Shown: in pieces, positions 35,323-44,931 of the stretch | Layout: each line of letters begins with the position of its first letter | Numbering within the stretch: position 1 is the stretch's first letter | Source: Lunatimonas sp. | GTDB taxonomy: Bacteria; Bacteroidota; Bacteroidia; Cytophagales; Cyclobacteriaceae | Direction: 5' to 3' | Assembly: GCF_020832325.1 (NCBI RefSeq) | Contig: NZ_JAFIEU010000020.1 | Span: forward strand, 1-64,000 | DNA length: 64,000 nucleotides | Notes under the pieces: model-generated | The model's input: only the letters and a program-made list of their open reading frames with translations | Databases searched by the model: none | Told to the model about the DNA's origin: nothing | Program-made: the position numbers and the translations under genes

Positions 35323-36795
35323 CTAGGAATGCTTGGTAAAATACTCCTCGTGGGTAGGGTTGCCGTCCACGTCTCTATGCGTGAAGCGGATGGCTGGCAC
35401 ACCGCTACTGCGGTCAACCTGAATACTCAAAAAGCCTCCCTTCACGCGTAAAAAGCGGTGTTCGGGCCGTTTGTCATTGGGATCCCAACCTTGTGCGTGA
35501 TAATCACTGATGGGGCCGGAACCAAATTCCAGCAGACCGGTACTTTCGTCTTTGGACACATATTGCCAATGCCGGTCTCCGTTCACCACATACAGATGGT
35601 CGATGCCTGAAAGGTATTGTCGCAGCCAGTTGCCTTCGTTCTCGTACACTTTGTTAGCATGGTTGTCCATTTTGTTTTCTCTATCAGGACCTACTACCGG
35701 AGTGGCTGTGAAAAGCAGCTTGAAGGTAGCATCCGACTCCTCCACCGTACGCTTGAACCATGCTATTTGCTCCTTGCCCCAAATGGTCTTTCCAGGACCA
35801 TCCGGTGAGTCGTTTGGAGAGCGATATTCGCGTCCTTCTACGAGCCAGATTTGCAGGTCCTTACCTTTTCGGAAGGTGCGGTAGGGCTTACCGGTAATGG
35901 GCACGTTTTCATACCATAGCTTCAGTCCCTCCATATAACTTAGCTTTCCATAGGGGGAAGATGCCGGGTGGACATCATCCTTGAGCAAGTCATGGTCATC
36001 CTTTAGCATGTAAATGGGCGTTTCCCGATATAGGTCTTTTAGGCTCGGCCAGGCATCCATTGCCCGCCACTTATGACGTGCCTTTTCCAAGTCTTTGGCC
36101 AAAGGGCCAGGTTTATCGTAGTAGACATAGTCTCCAGTCTGAATAAAAAAGTCGGGCTTGAGAGTGCGCATGCTATCGTAGGTTCGAAAACCTCGGGAAG
36201 GCTCATCAAAACTCCAGAAATATTGGCAGGTAGAGGTGGTCAGCAACACGGGTACCGCAGTGTCAGGCGATGGAGACGTGGAAAATGTAGCTTGCTCCAC
36301 GGTGGTAGGACCATCCACACTGGGCTTACCAATCAGCTCCACCCGATAAGAAGTAGATGGCTTCAATCCTTCAAGCGGAATTCTGGCTGTAAAATCGTCC
36401 CGCTGAAAAACCTGTACCCAAGGAGATACTATCTTTTCTGTACCTGTATATACTTTCACCCGGACAAATCCTGGGCCTGACTCGACGCCTCCATCCATTT
36501 GCTCCACCGGTTGCTCCTCATCAAAGTCAATGGGATGGCGAAATACTTTTTCTTCACGTTCGTGCCGCACCGGATTGGGATGTTCCTGTCTACAAAGACG
36601 GGTCCAAACCATGGCAGAATTTTCGGTTACCTCACTGATTTTAAATCCTGTGGTAAAAAAAACCCGTTCCTGCTCAGGGTGCGGTAAAAAAACACGTCGT
36701 ATCCGGGCAAATAGGGGTAGCTGCGGGAGGAAGGAAAACGATAAAACTCCCCATCCTGCTTTTCGAAAAAAAATCCTACGCGGAAATTTGGCCAT
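35323..36795 (-). CDS. PhoD-like alkaline phosphatase/phosphodiesterase, Tat-exported
   Basis: A 490-residue protein with a twin-arginine signal (PRRIFFRKAGWG at about 5-16). The N-terminal beta-sandwich (about 45-180: GFKISEVTENSAMVWTRL and LKPSTSYRVELIG) precedes a metallophosphatase domain with the set STCQYFW, QTGDYVYYD, LKDDHDLLKDD and NGDRHWQYVS, which bind two metal ions. PhoD-type enzymes cut phosphate mono- or diesters outside the cytosol. The context with a sulfatase 38 bases downstream suggests a role in removing charged groups from glycans rather than plain phosphate gain; this is inference. It forms a separate transcription unit, since a terminator lies just upstream. Confidence 0.87.
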   Translation of the reverse strand: MAKFPRRIFFRKAGWGVLSFSFLPQLPLFARIRRVFLPHPEQERVFFTTGFKISEVTENSAMVWTRLCRQEHPNPVRHEREEKVFRHPIDFDEEQPVEQMDGGVESGPGFVRVKVYTGTEKIVSPWVQVFQRDDFTARIPLEGLKPSTSYRVELIGKPSVDGPTTVEQATFSTSPSPDTAVPVLLTTSTCQYFWSFDEPSRGFRTYDSMRTLKPDFFIQTGDYVYYDKPGPLAKDLEKARHKWRAMDAWPSLKDLYRETPIYMLKDDHDLLKDDVHPASSPYGKLSYMEGLKLWYENVPITGKPYRTFRKGKDLQIWLVEGREYRSPNDSPDGPGKTIWGKEQIAWFKRTVEESDATFKLLFTATPVVGPDRENKMDNHANKVYENEGNWLRQYLSGIDHLYVVNGDRHWQYVSKDESTGLLEFGSGPISDYHAQGWDPNDKRPEHRFLRVKGGFLSIQVDRSSGVPAIRFTHRDVDGNPTHEEYFTKHS

Positions 36796-36885
36796 TTTAA
36801 GGGTAATTTAGGTGCATCTGATTCCAATATAAATGAAAAATCGATCGACACAAATAAAATTTTGAAGGACGGTTAGATTCTAATT

Positions 36886-36934
36886 AAAAAAAGCGAGTGC
36901 GATCACCCGTATGCCGCGTACCAACCGCACCCGC
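36886..36934 (-). terminator. Rho-independent terminator of the second sulfatase gene
   Basis: On the minus strand GCGGGTGCG (36934-36926) pairs with CGCACTCGC (36901-36893) with one mismatch, followed by seven T (36892-36886). The loop carries a further palindromic GTACGCGGCATAC. It begins 28 bases after the stop at 36962. Confidence 0.8.
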
Positions 36935-36961
36935 TAGTTTATTAATCAAATGATTGTAGGA

Positions 36962-38509
36962 CTACTTGAGTTCTAGTGCTTCGGTATCCAAATAACCGTC
37001 GCCTCGAATACCAACGAACAAGTCAACCATCTCCCGAAGCTTTTCTGTGTTTTCAGCAGCCAGATTTCGCTGCTGCTTTATATCTATGTCCAAATTATAG
37101 AGCTGGTAGTCACTGTCATTTCCCAGTTCAATATTCACCATCTGATTTACCGCTGGCCCCTTGTAAGGAGGTATCATTACCCAATTTCGGTGTCTCAAAG
37201 CCGTCCGGGTAGTAGCCTCCAAAACCAGCGTCTCCCTTCCCTTGTCGCTTTTTCCAAGCAGCACGTCCAATAATTCCTCGCCATCCTCGCTCCTTTGCTC
37301 GCTGCCGGTTAGTTGGGCCAGGGACGTCAACAAGTCAATCTGGGTGATCATGGCATCGGAAACCTTGGGCACAATGGTTCCTTTCCAATAAGCCGTAAAT
37401 GGAACCCGCGTACCCGCCTCAAACAGGCTGTACTTACCCCCTCTCAAAGGACCGGCAGGCGTGTGGTCTCCTAAAAGCTCCACTGCATCGTCGTAGTATC
37501 CATCGTTTAGTACCGGACCATTGTCCGACGTAAATAGTATCAGCGTATTTTCCAGCAGTCCTTCCGCCTCCAGGGTGGCGAGTAGTTCACCGATACACCA
37601 ATCGGCTTCCAAGATCACATCGCCTCTAGGCCCCATACCGGATGTTCCTTCAAATCGGGGATGGGGTGTTCTCGGTACATGGGGCTGCTGCATGGCATAG
37701 TAGAGGAAAAAGGGCTTATCGGCATGTTGCTGGATAAACTCCCGTGATTTTTCCAAAAAACGATCTGCCATGTCCTCGTCGACCCACTTGGCTTTCTCTC
37801 CACCTTTCATAAATCCTATGCGGGGAATACCGTTTACGATACTATTGTTGTGTCCGTGGTGCCAGCGAAGCCGCAGCAGCTCCGGATTGTCTTTTCCGGT
37901 TGGCTCTCCATCAAAGTTTTTGTCGTAGTCTACCAAAATCGGATCTGCAGGATCCAAGCCTTCTACCACACCATTTTCAAGGTATACTGTAGGCACTCTG
38001 TCCTGCGTGGCTGCCATGATATAGGCATAGTCAAAACCAATTTCATTTGGGCCGGGACTTACTTTTTGGTTCCAGTTTACCGTTCCGTCTCCCAATCCCA
38101 AGTGCCATTTACCCACTACTCCCGTGGCATACCCCTGCTCTTTTAACATCTTGGGTAGTGTAAGCTCATCTGTATCAATCAACAAGGGCGCCGTTCCAGG
38201 TAAAATTTTGGCATCTTCATTCCGCCAAGGATATCTCCCGGTGAGAAGTGCATACCTACTGGGACTGCAAGTGGCAGAAGAAGCGTAGCCGTTGGTAAAC
38301 CGTACACCTTCATTTGCCAGACGATCCATGTGAGGTGTTTTTAAGGTACCAGCTTCATAAGCGCTGACGTCGCCATAACCCAAATCGTCCAAATAGATGA
38401 CCACAATATTTGGCCTGGGTACTTCCTCAATCTGAGAATCACCTGATTTGCACCGAACGAATAAACTAGAAAGTAATGTTAAAGAAAGGACAATAATGGA
38501 TTTGTTCAT
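36962..38509 (-). CDS. Formylglycine-dependent sulfatase, lipoprotein (second)
   Basis: This 515-residue type I sulfatase has a lipoprotein signal (SLFVRC, Cys 20). NIVVIYLDDLGYGDVSAY holds the calcium-binding Asp pair; SATCSPSRYALLTGRYPW holds the CxPxR site with formylglycine precursor Cys at about 81; later come GKWHLGLGDG and LFTSDNGPVLNDG. Length is typical of arylsulfatase A-type enzymes. It resembles the sulfatase at 33741-35285 only in the core motifs, so the two probably cut different sulfate positions. It ends at its own terminator, separate from the PhoD/sulfatase pair, and is divergent from susC. Confidence 0.93.
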   Translation of the reverse strand: MNKSIIVLSLTLLSSLFVRCKSGDSQIEEVPRPNIVVIYLDDLGYGDVSAYEAGTLKTPHMDRLANEGVRFTNGYASSATCSPSRYALLTGRYPWRNEDAKILPGTAPLLIDTDELTLPKMLKEQGYATGVVGKWHLGLGDGTVNWNQKVSPGPNEIGFDYAYIMAATQDRVPTVYLENGVVEGLDPADPILVDYDKNFDGEPTGKDNPELLRLRWHHGHNNSIVNGIPRIGFMKGGEKAKWVDEDMADRFLEKSREFIQQHADKPFFLYYAMQQPHVPRTPHPRFEGTSGMGPRGDVILEADWCIGELLATLEAEGLLENTLILFTSDNGPVLNDGYYDDAVELLGDHTPAGPLRGGKYSLFEAGTRVPFTAYWKGTIVPKVSDAMITQIDLLTSLAQLTGSEQRSEDGEELLDVLLGKSDKGRETLVLEATTRTALRHRNWVMIPPYKGPAVNQMVNIELGNDSDYQLYNLDIDIKQQRNLAAENTEKLREMVDLFVGIRGDGYLDTEALELK

Positions 38510-38918
38510 TGGATAAAATTGCGTGCTTTGTATCGTTTAAGTCGGTAAGATACGCCATATCTCCAATATCCAAAAATTTAATGCAAATCGAATAGCTTGC
38601 ACACACTATGGTAAACCCAGTAACAAACAGGGAGCTTACTATGCATTATACTACTACCTGTTTCCTTTTGGTGTTGTTTAGCAGTCAAGCCTGAACTTTT
38701 GCAGAACCACTCTTGTTTTTCTACTCAAAAAGCATACTATTATGCAGTTTTTTGTGCATGAAATACATTTTCTTGATTTATCCACGTAATATTCCTTAAT
38801 ATCCCAATTTTATTTGAATCACCCGCTTCATGCTAGATTTTTACTTGGCTCCATATCAAAAATTCTCTATTTTTGCTGAAATTTTCTAATTTGAAAAGTA
38901 AATTGTAGAGAACTGTTC
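38510..38918. other. Divergent intergenic region between sulfatase and susC
   Basis: Some 410 bases with no gene. The right end holds the susC promoter. The rest is A/T rich with no recognised operator, hairpin or small frame. No regulator gene (HTCS, ECF sigma/anti-sigma, SusR) is coded on either side. Confidence 0.5.
38845..38875 (+). promoter_or_regulatory. Bacteroidota-type promoter of susC
   Basis: TTG at 38845-38847, a 20-base spacer and TATTTTTG at 38868-38875, which matches the primary sigma consensus TTG-N20-TAnnTTTG. The expected start of transcription lies about 35 bases before the ATG at 38919. Confidence 0.6.
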
Positions 38919-41735
38919 ATGAAAAAATCAATACTTACGGTGGTTATGTCGTTTGCCTTGGTCTGTATGGGCTTGGCACAAAGTCAAACCCTAACAGGAC
39001 GAGTGATTTCAGCGGATGAGCCTGAGGGAATTCCCGGAGCTAATGTGAGCGTGAAGGGAAGTACCCTAGGTACCGTTACCGACTTAAACGGAAGGTATTC
39101 GCTTACGGTACCCGACGGGTACGAAATTGTGATCTTTAGTTTTGTGGGATACACCAGTCAAGAGATCCTCATCTCGAATCGATCTACGATAGATGTAACC
39201 TTGGTAGCGGACATTCGAATGTTGGAGGAAATTGTTGTTACCGGACAGGGTGAGGGTATAGAAAAAAGACGATTACCCATTACAGTAGATCGCATGACCG
39301 AGGAAGACATCTACAAGGTCCCGGTAGTTCAACTGGACCAAATCCTCCGATCCAACATGCCTAACGCCCAAATACGCCTGGGATCTGGTCAACCGGGTAC
39401 AGCTTCTTTTATTCGATCCCGAGGGCCGGTTTCTGCTGCGGTAGGAACTACGCCTGTCATCTACGTGGACGGTGTGAGGGTGGATAACCTCAATTCTGCG
39501 GCACAGCTTTCACTAGAAACAGGAGGTGCCCAAAGTAGTGCCATAGCGGATATTCCAGTAGAAAACATCGAAAGTATTGAGTATGTAAAAGGAGGTGCTG
39601 CGACTACGCTATACGGTGCCGACGCCGCAAACGGCGTGATCCAAATATTCACCAAGAAAGGCAAACAAGGGCAGGCAAGGGTAAATTTGGAGACCCAACA
39701 CGGTGCGCAAGTGGGAACGAGGGACTACCTTTTCTTTCAGGAAACCGCAGATATCCTTTTTCGTCCTGGCCTACAACAAAGCTACCGATTGGGTATTGAT
39801 GGAGGCACCGAAAACCTAACCTACAGCTTTTCCGGTAACCTTTACGGAGACGAAAGTTTTCGCTATGGGGTAGGTCAGATACGTCGGAACTTCAGGGGAG
39901 GCATCATGGCCAAAGTAAATAACTGGATCACTTACCAAAGTTCGGCGGGGTTTTCGAGCAACCAATTTTCAAGGGACTACAATGCAAACAGCTCCTTCAG
40001 TGAATTTGGGAATTTGGAGACCGTGGCCAGATGGGGAGACCTAACTACCAAATCCCGTACCCAACTAGATTCCATCAGTCAAGTGGTCCGAAGCATCATT
40101 GACCTGACAAACATAACCGAGAGAGTGAGAAGGTTTCAAAACTCCCATCAGTTTAACTTCAAGTTTAACGAGGAGCTTTCCGCAAGGGCTATTTTCGGTA
40201 TTGACTCTAGGAACAGCCGTCAGAGGGATATCACCACCAACCAACAATTGATTGTCCGCGGCAACGCACCGGCAGGGACCAACGATCGAGGCACCATAGA
40301 CGTGTTCGAAAGATCCTTTTTCACATTGACCGGCCAGGCAGACTTCACGTGGAAAAAAGACCTAAAAGATTTTTCTTTCCTGACCATAGCAGGAGGGCAA
40401 TTTTTTAGAAACCAGGACGAGCAGCTCCTCATCGAAGCCACCAACGTGACTGAAGGATCCATTTCCATCAATAATGCCGGTGAAAAGAGCGTTGAAGACT
40501 TTCTGTTAGCTGTCACAAACTACGGTTTTTTCCTGAAAGAAAACTTGGGTATCCGTGACAAAATTTTTGTAGAGGGAGGAATTCGGGTTGATGGAAACAC
40601 GGCTTTTGGTTCAGATATAGGACTACAGGTTTTTCCTACTTTCGGGGTCGCGTACAACCTTTCCGATGAAACATTCTTTAGAAATACATTTTCTATGAAT
40701 ACCTTGTCAACGGTGAAGTTTAGGGCCAATCACGGAGTGGCTGGCAATTTCCCAGAACCATTCAGAAATGACCGGCTGATCAATACCAATACGTTTCTGG
40801 GTGTTCCCACTTACACGTTCGGAAACCCGGGAGACCCTACCTTAAAACCGGAGCGAACGGCTACAACAGAGCTAGGAGGTGACGTCGGTTTTTTTACCGA
40901 TCGAATCAAACTACAGGTTACCAGATACCATGCCCTCACTCGGGATGCCTTGTTTTCTGCACCCTTTGCTCCCTCGTTTGGTCTGGGAAATCAGCTTAGA
41001 AACATCGGCGAAATCGAGAACAAAGGATGGGAAATCGGCGCTAATTTCGTCGTCGTAGAATCCAATGATTGGACAGTGAACGTGTCGGCATCCTACAATA
41101 CCGTTAATAACACGGTACTTTCTTCCGGTGGAGCACCGGAATTCAACGTAGGCGGATTCACGTTTCTAGGTTCGTTTGTAAAAGAGGGAGAGCCCTTAGG
41201 CTATTTTCGGGCAAACCGGCCAATTTTAAATGCAGAAGGACAACTAGAACGTGTGGAAACCAATGCTTCAGTGGGATCTCCCATTGCGCCTACTTTTGGA
41301 TCGCTTAGCATTAACACGACTTATAAAAGATTCAACCTCTTCATTACCGGAGACTATCAGACGGGCGGCCACACCGTAGCTGTAGACGATGTGTTGCGCT
41401 ACTTTGCAGGTGCATCCACGGTTATACCCGATGAACTGGCAACGGTAAATTTCTTCGATCTGGCTGCCCTTTGGGTACAAAGTTCCGACTACCTGAAAAT
41501 CCGAAACATCGCACTCAGCTACGATGTACCCACTTCGGTAATTGGCAGTGCCTTCAAACGGATGAGTGTTGGGTTTAATATCACCAACCCAATCAACTTC
41601 TTCCGGGCCGATGTGGACCCAGAAGTCAGTGGCGTGGGTTTTGGAACGCAAAATAGTTTTGGCGGTGGCGGGTTCGGATTTGGTACTGAATCCCTACCCA
41701 GAACCTACCTGGGAACCGTAAGGATCAGTTTTTAA
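38919..41735 (+). CDS. SusC/RagA-type TonB-dependent outer-membrane receptor
   Basis: This 938-residue receptor has a signal peptide (1-20, ending GLAQ), a carboxypeptidase-regulatory-like domain (about 24-105, with GIPGANVSVKGSTLGTVTD), the TonB-box region LEEIVVTGQG, a plug (about 118-245, with PVIYVDGVRV and IESIEYVKGGAATTLYGADA), and a long beta-barrel that ends in YLGTVRISF. With SusD on top it imports oligosaccharides through the outer membrane by TonB energy. The length is a little below the usual 1000 or more residues of SusC but complete. susD follows 151 bases later. Substrate is inferred from neighbours as a sulfated glycan. Confidence 0.95.
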   Translation: MKKSILTVVMSFALVCMGLAQSQTLTGRVISADEPEGIPGANVSVKGSTLGTVTDLNGRYSLTVPDGYEIVIFSFVGYTSQEILISNRSTIDVTLVADIRMLEEIVVTGQGEGIEKRRLPITVDRMTEEDIYKVPVVQLDQILRSNMPNAQIRLGSGQPGTASFIRSRGPVSAAVGTTPVIYVDGVRVDNLNSAAQLSLETGGAQSSAIADIPVENIESIEYVKGGAATTLYGADAANGVIQIFTKKGKQGQARVNLETQHGAQVGTRDYLFFQETADILFRPGLQQSYRLGIDGGTENLTYSFSGNLYGDESFRYGVGQIRRNFRGGIMAKVNNWITYQSSAGFSSNQFSRDYNANSSFSEFGNLETVARWGDLTTKSRTQLDSISQVVRSIIDLTNITERVRRFQNSHQFNFKFNEELSARAIFGIDSRNSRQRDITTNQQLIVRGNAPAGTNDRGTIDVFERSFFTLTGQADFTWKKDLKDFSFLTIAGGQFFRNQDEQLLIEATNVTEGSISINNAGEKSVEDFLLAVTNYGFFLKENLGIRDKIFVEGGIRVDGNTAFGSDIGLQVFPTFGVAYNLSDETFFRNTFSMNTLSTVKFRANHGVAGNFPEPFRNDRLINTNTFLGVPTYTFGNPGDPTLKPERTATTELGGDVGFFTDRIKLQVTRYHALTRDALFSAPFAPSFGLGNQLRNIGEIENKGWEIGANFVVVESNDWTVNVSASYNTVNNTVLSSGGAPEFNVGGFTFLGSFVKEGEPLGYFRANRPILNAEGQLERVETNASVGSPIAPTFGSLSINTTYKRFNLFITGDYQTGGHTVAVDDVLRYFAGASTVIPDELATVNFFDLAALWVQSSDYLKIRNIALSYDVPTSVIGSAFKRMSVGFNITNPINFFRADVDPEVSGVGFGTQNSFGGGGFGFGTESLPRTYLGTVRISF

Positions 41736-41886
41736 ACACCGACTACTGAAAAAAGAGAAGGCCTACTTAAGACCGCCAAAAAAAATTGAGCAAACATGAA
41801 ATCGAGCATGACCCAAGCGTCGCACACTTGAAGGACTATTGACCATGCGAGATTCCATCTGACCATTAAAAATCAATTATAGACAG

Positions 41887-43335
41887 ATGAAACAGTTAAA
41901 AAAACATATTCCTCTATTTCTAGCCCTATGGATGTCCATCGCCGGATGTGAGCTGATCGATCCCACCGAGGTGATCAACCCAAACCTCACCGAGGAAGCT
42001 ATCCTGAATACGGCCAATCCAATGGCCCCATGGGTCAGAGGTGTACGACGGCAGTTGGCGTTGGTCACTAACGAGCACGTGGTGCTTACCGAAATCGGAT
42101 CGGATAACTACCAAAACGTGATGACGTTTTATAATCAAAATCTGGATCGATTGACCATTCGTCCTGTCGATACCGATATCAATGCCTTCCAGCGGGAACT
42201 GCATCGTCTTCGTGAAATGGCTGATTATGGTCTAAATACAGTGAGTGAAGCCGATCCGGCTACTACTCCGGCACAATTGGCGGAACTAAACTTCCTAAAA
42301 GGCTATTCCTTTTTGCTTAGCGGCGAGTACTTTACCTTCTTGCCAATGGAGCCGGGAGGAGAGGCTGTAGGTTGGGAGGAATTCCTGCAAGCAGCCATTA
42401 CAGCCTTTACTTTAGCAGAAAACTCGCCCGACGCAACGATGAGCGCCGCCGCCTCACTCGCCAAGGCCCGTGCGCATTACAAACTAGGCAACAAGAGTCA
42501 AGCTGTAAATTTCGCACAAACGGCCATTGCCAAATCCCCCACGCTGGTCTATCAGGTGCAGTTTGACCAAGCCCAAACACCCCTGAACCGCGCCCAAACA
42601 GCGATGTATGATAGGGGAAATTTCGATGACTTACAAGTGCTCCCAAGGCTAGACTTTTTGGACCCCAAATACTATTTCCGTGGAGCCAGCGAGGCCAGCC
42701 CAGTGTCTTTGTTGAAAATGGAAGAGGCTCACTTGATCTTGGCTGAAGCCCTGGTATCAGATGGCAACTTGGCCGGAGCCGAGACCACGTTGAAAGGGTT
42801 GGTTCAACTAGTCAACGATCGGCCTACCTCCACGTTTAATAATGATCAACAGGACCGAACCCAAAACAACCCAGGATCCCGACCCGATAATTCGGCGGTG
42901 GTAGTAGCGGCAAGTGCCCAGGATTCATTTAGAGGCGGATTGGTGCTGGATCGAAAATCCGGAAATATTACCGTACCTACAATATCCGGAACCTCCGTGT
43001 CCCCCCAAATGATCGAGGAGGCTATGGAATCCGAACAGGCTGCTTTGGAGTTGATCTACTTGCTCAGACAAGAAATCTTTATCGGTGAGGGCAGAAGGCT
43101 GTCAGACATGGGTGTACGACTGGTCATCAGTGAAATCGAATACCTAGCCAACGAAAACATCGACGAGGACCATCCGGGCACAATCCCTGTCATTCCTCCA
43201 TTTATCCAAAGTATCAGTACAGAAATCGATGCCTTTTCCTACGATGCCGAAGCAGGCACTAGCGTTATAACGCATAACATCAACCGGATAATCAGCACCA
43301 ACCGCAACAACCAATGGGTGGTCCCCTTCTACTAA
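41887..43335 (+). CDS. SusD/RagB-type nutrient-binding lipoprotein
   Basis: This 482-residue lipoprotein has a signal ending in SIAGC (Cys 21) and the helical SusD fold: N-terminal segment with LIDPTEVINPNLTEEAI, TPR-like helices (YGLNTVSEADPATTPAQLAEL; AEALVSDGNLAGAETTL) and the C-terminal RQEIFIGEGRRLSDMGVRL, a family hallmark. It caps the SusC barrel at the cell surface and binds glycan. It is the second gene of the pair and is ended by a strong terminator 44 bases on. SusD sequences diverge fast, so no sugar can be named. Confidence 0.93.
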   Translation: MKQLKKHIPLFLALWMSIAGCELIDPTEVINPNLTEEAILNTANPMAPWVRGVRRQLALVTNEHVVLTEIGSDNYQNVMTFYNQNLDRLTIRPVDTDINAFQRELHRLREMADYGLNTVSEADPATTPAQLAELNFLKGYSFLLSGEYFTFLPMEPGGEAVGWEEFLQAAITAFTLAENSPDATMSAAASLAKARAHYKLGNKSQAVNFAQTAIAKSPTLVYQVQFDQAQTPLNRAQTAMYDRGNFDDLQVLPRLDFLDPKYYFRGASEASPVSLLKMEEAHLILAEALVSDGNLAGAETTLKGLVQLVNDRPTSTFNNDQQDRTQNNPGSRPDNSAVVVAASAQDSFRGGLVLDRKSGNITVPTISGTSVSPQMIEEAMESEQAALELIYLLRQEIFIGEGRRLSDMGVRLVISEIEYLANENIDEDHPGTIPVIPPFIQSISTEIDAFSYDAEAGTSVITHNINRIISTNRNNQWVVPFY

Positions 43336-43378
43336 TATAATAAATCTCCTAATTGGGGGTGTTAGGGAATAAAAATAC

Positions 43379-43416
43379 AAGGCCTGTCGGAGATCGTTGC
43401 TCCGACAGGCCTTTTT
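43379..43416 (+). terminator. Strong rho-independent terminator after susD
   Basis: A perfect 14-base stem AAGGCCTGTCGGAG/CTCCGACAGGCCTT with loop ATCGTTG, followed by five T. It is 44 bases after the susD stop. The opposite strand reads stem plus a weaker T-rich tail, so it may also stop the convergent MFS gene. Confidence 0.93.
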
Positions 43417-43488
43417 AGCTTTGTATTCTCACCCACCCAAGTATCTTCCATTTGACAGATAGGAAACGTATCGGCTGCTCTCAGGAAA

Positions 43489-44646
43489 CTACCTATTTGA
43501 GGGCACCAACACCTCTTGCTTGATACTGACTAACAGGGCAATGGTCAACCCCATCAGTGAAATAATGGCAAAGGATGCCTTAAGGTTTAGTAGTTCAGCG
43601 ATAAATCCGATAATTGGAGGCCCCAAGAGGAAGCCAAAAAAGGAAATGGTAGACACCATCGCAATGGCAATGCCTGGAGGATAGGTGTTAGACCTGCCGA
43701 CTATGCTGTAAGACAAGGGCACCACCGCTGCTGTACCCAAACCTACGAGGGCAAACCCCAACAACGTCAGTGTAAGACTCGGAAACAACACCGACAGACA
43801 TAAGCCTACGAAGATCAGTATACCGCTTGCTCTGAGCACTCCGATTTTGCCGATTTTATTGGCAAACCTATCCGCTAAAAACCTACCCGAGGCCATCGCT
43901 CCCATAAATGCAAAAAAACCAAAAGCTACCAATGAGGGATGAGGGTTTACCACTTTGGCAATGTACACCCCGGACCAATCAAACATACAGCCTTCGCACA
44001 TCATACCGCAAAAACCCACCAGACCAATTCGAAAGATCAGGCTATCCGGTTTTTTGAACACAAACCCTCCCTCGGAACTTGATCTTCCGGAGTCGTCGGC
44101 TAAAATGTAGGGTTGTGCAACTAGCAGCAGCGCAAAGCCCAACACACCGATCACCAGGTAATGCTGCACCGGCGTCAACTGAAAGAACACCATCAAGGCA
44201 CCCAATCCAGCGCCAGCAAAGCCAGCAAGACTCCAGGAGCCGTGAAACGAGCTAAGGATATTCCTTCCGTATGCCTTTTCCACTGCCAAGGCCTGAGTGT
44301 TTAGCGAAATGTTCATAATATTCCCAAGAAGGCCAAACAACACGACCAGGATAGCTAACTGGAACCGGCTATCCGCAATGCCTAAACTAATTAGGCCCAA
44401 AAGGTACATGCTGGCACCTGCCAAAATCACCCCCCTACTACCAAAACGGTATACCGCCCAAGCAGCCAAAGGCAATGCAATGAGCGATCCTGCCGGCATA
44501 CCCAGCAACAAGGTCCCCAACTGACCCTCCGTAAGTCTGAAATATTCCTGAAAGTCCGGTATTCGGGAAGCCCAGGAAGAAAAGCTCAACCCCGTGATAA
44601 AAAATAAACCCGACACAGCCAGTCTCCGTCTACGCAATAGATTCAT
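43489..44646 (-). CDS. MFS transporter (YbjJ/FucP-like)
   Basis: This 385-residue inner-membrane protein has about twelve hydrophobic segments. It starts RRRRLAVSGLFFITGLSFSSWASRIPDFQ, here cited only by its ends, and the loop motif YRFGSRGVILAG matches MFS loop 2-3. The part with GNIMNISLNTQALAVEK and SSFHGSWSLAGFAGAGLGA is typical of the YbjJ branch, whose substrates are unsure. It may take up a sugar released by the glycan locus to its left, but a terminator separates them. A TAAATTTG box on the minus strand (44677-44670) lies 23 bases before the ATG. Confidence 0.88.
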   Translation of the reverse strand: MNLLRRRRLAVSGLFFITGLSFSSWASRIPDFQEYFRLTEGQLGTLLLGMPAGSLIALPLAAWAVYRFGSRGVILAGASMYLLGLISLGIADSRFQLAILVVLFGLLGNIMNISLNTQALAVEKAYGRNILSSFHGSWSLAGFAGAGLGALMVFFQLTPVQHYLVIGVLGFALLLVAQPYILADDSGRSSSEGGFVFKKPDSLIFRIGLVGFCGMMCEGCMFDWSGVYIAKVVNPHPSLVAFGFFAFMGAMASGRFLADRFANKIGKIGVLRASGILIFVGLCLSVLFPSLTLTLLGFALVGLGTAAVVPLSYSIVGRSNTYPPGIAIAMVSTISFFGFLLGPPIIGFIAELLNLKASFAIISLMGLTIALLVSIKQEVLVPSNR

Positions 44647-44808
44647 AAAGTTAATCGATAAATTTTTAGCAAATTTACATCAATTTTTACAATTCAATTA
44701 TGTTTTTCAAAACAATCGACTTTTTACCGATAAAAATAACAATTCGGTAACCACAAACCTTTTGCGTTGACAGGTGGTTAATCCCATTGAATCGTAACAA
44801 ATCAACGT

Positions 44809-44889
44809 ATGGAATTTGTCATTGCTGGGGTCACCGTTGCTTTAGCCATAGGGCTTATCTACATCATCATCCGAAAAGTTTTTGATTAG
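44809..44889 (+). CDS. 26-residue single-span membrane peptide
   Basis: ATG at 44809 to TAG at 44889 codes for a short peptide with a charged start (ME), a hydrophobic stretch VIAGVTVALAIGLIYIII (about 4-21) and the basic end RKVFD. This is a complete, stop-free unit of the form seen in small bacterial membrane peptides. It lies alone between the MFS gene, which runs away, and the CrtA-like gene 43 bases downstream, whose -7 box TATCTTTG starts 5 bases after the stop. The evidence is the coding pattern only; no family is recognised. Confidence 0.5.
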   Translation: MEFVIAGVTVALAIGLIYIIIRKVFD

Positions 44890-44893
44890 TTTT

Positions 44894-44901
44894 TATCTTT
44901 G
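44894..44901 (+). promoter_or_regulatory. -7 promoter box before the CrtA-like gene
   Basis: TATCTTTG fits the TAnnTTTG consensus and lies 31 bases before the ATG at 44932. No TTG was found at the proper distance upstream. Its place argues against an in-frame TTG at 44899 as start codon. Confidence 0.4.
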
Positions 44902-44931
44902 CCGCGAGAAACTGACTTTGAAGCAGAAGAA

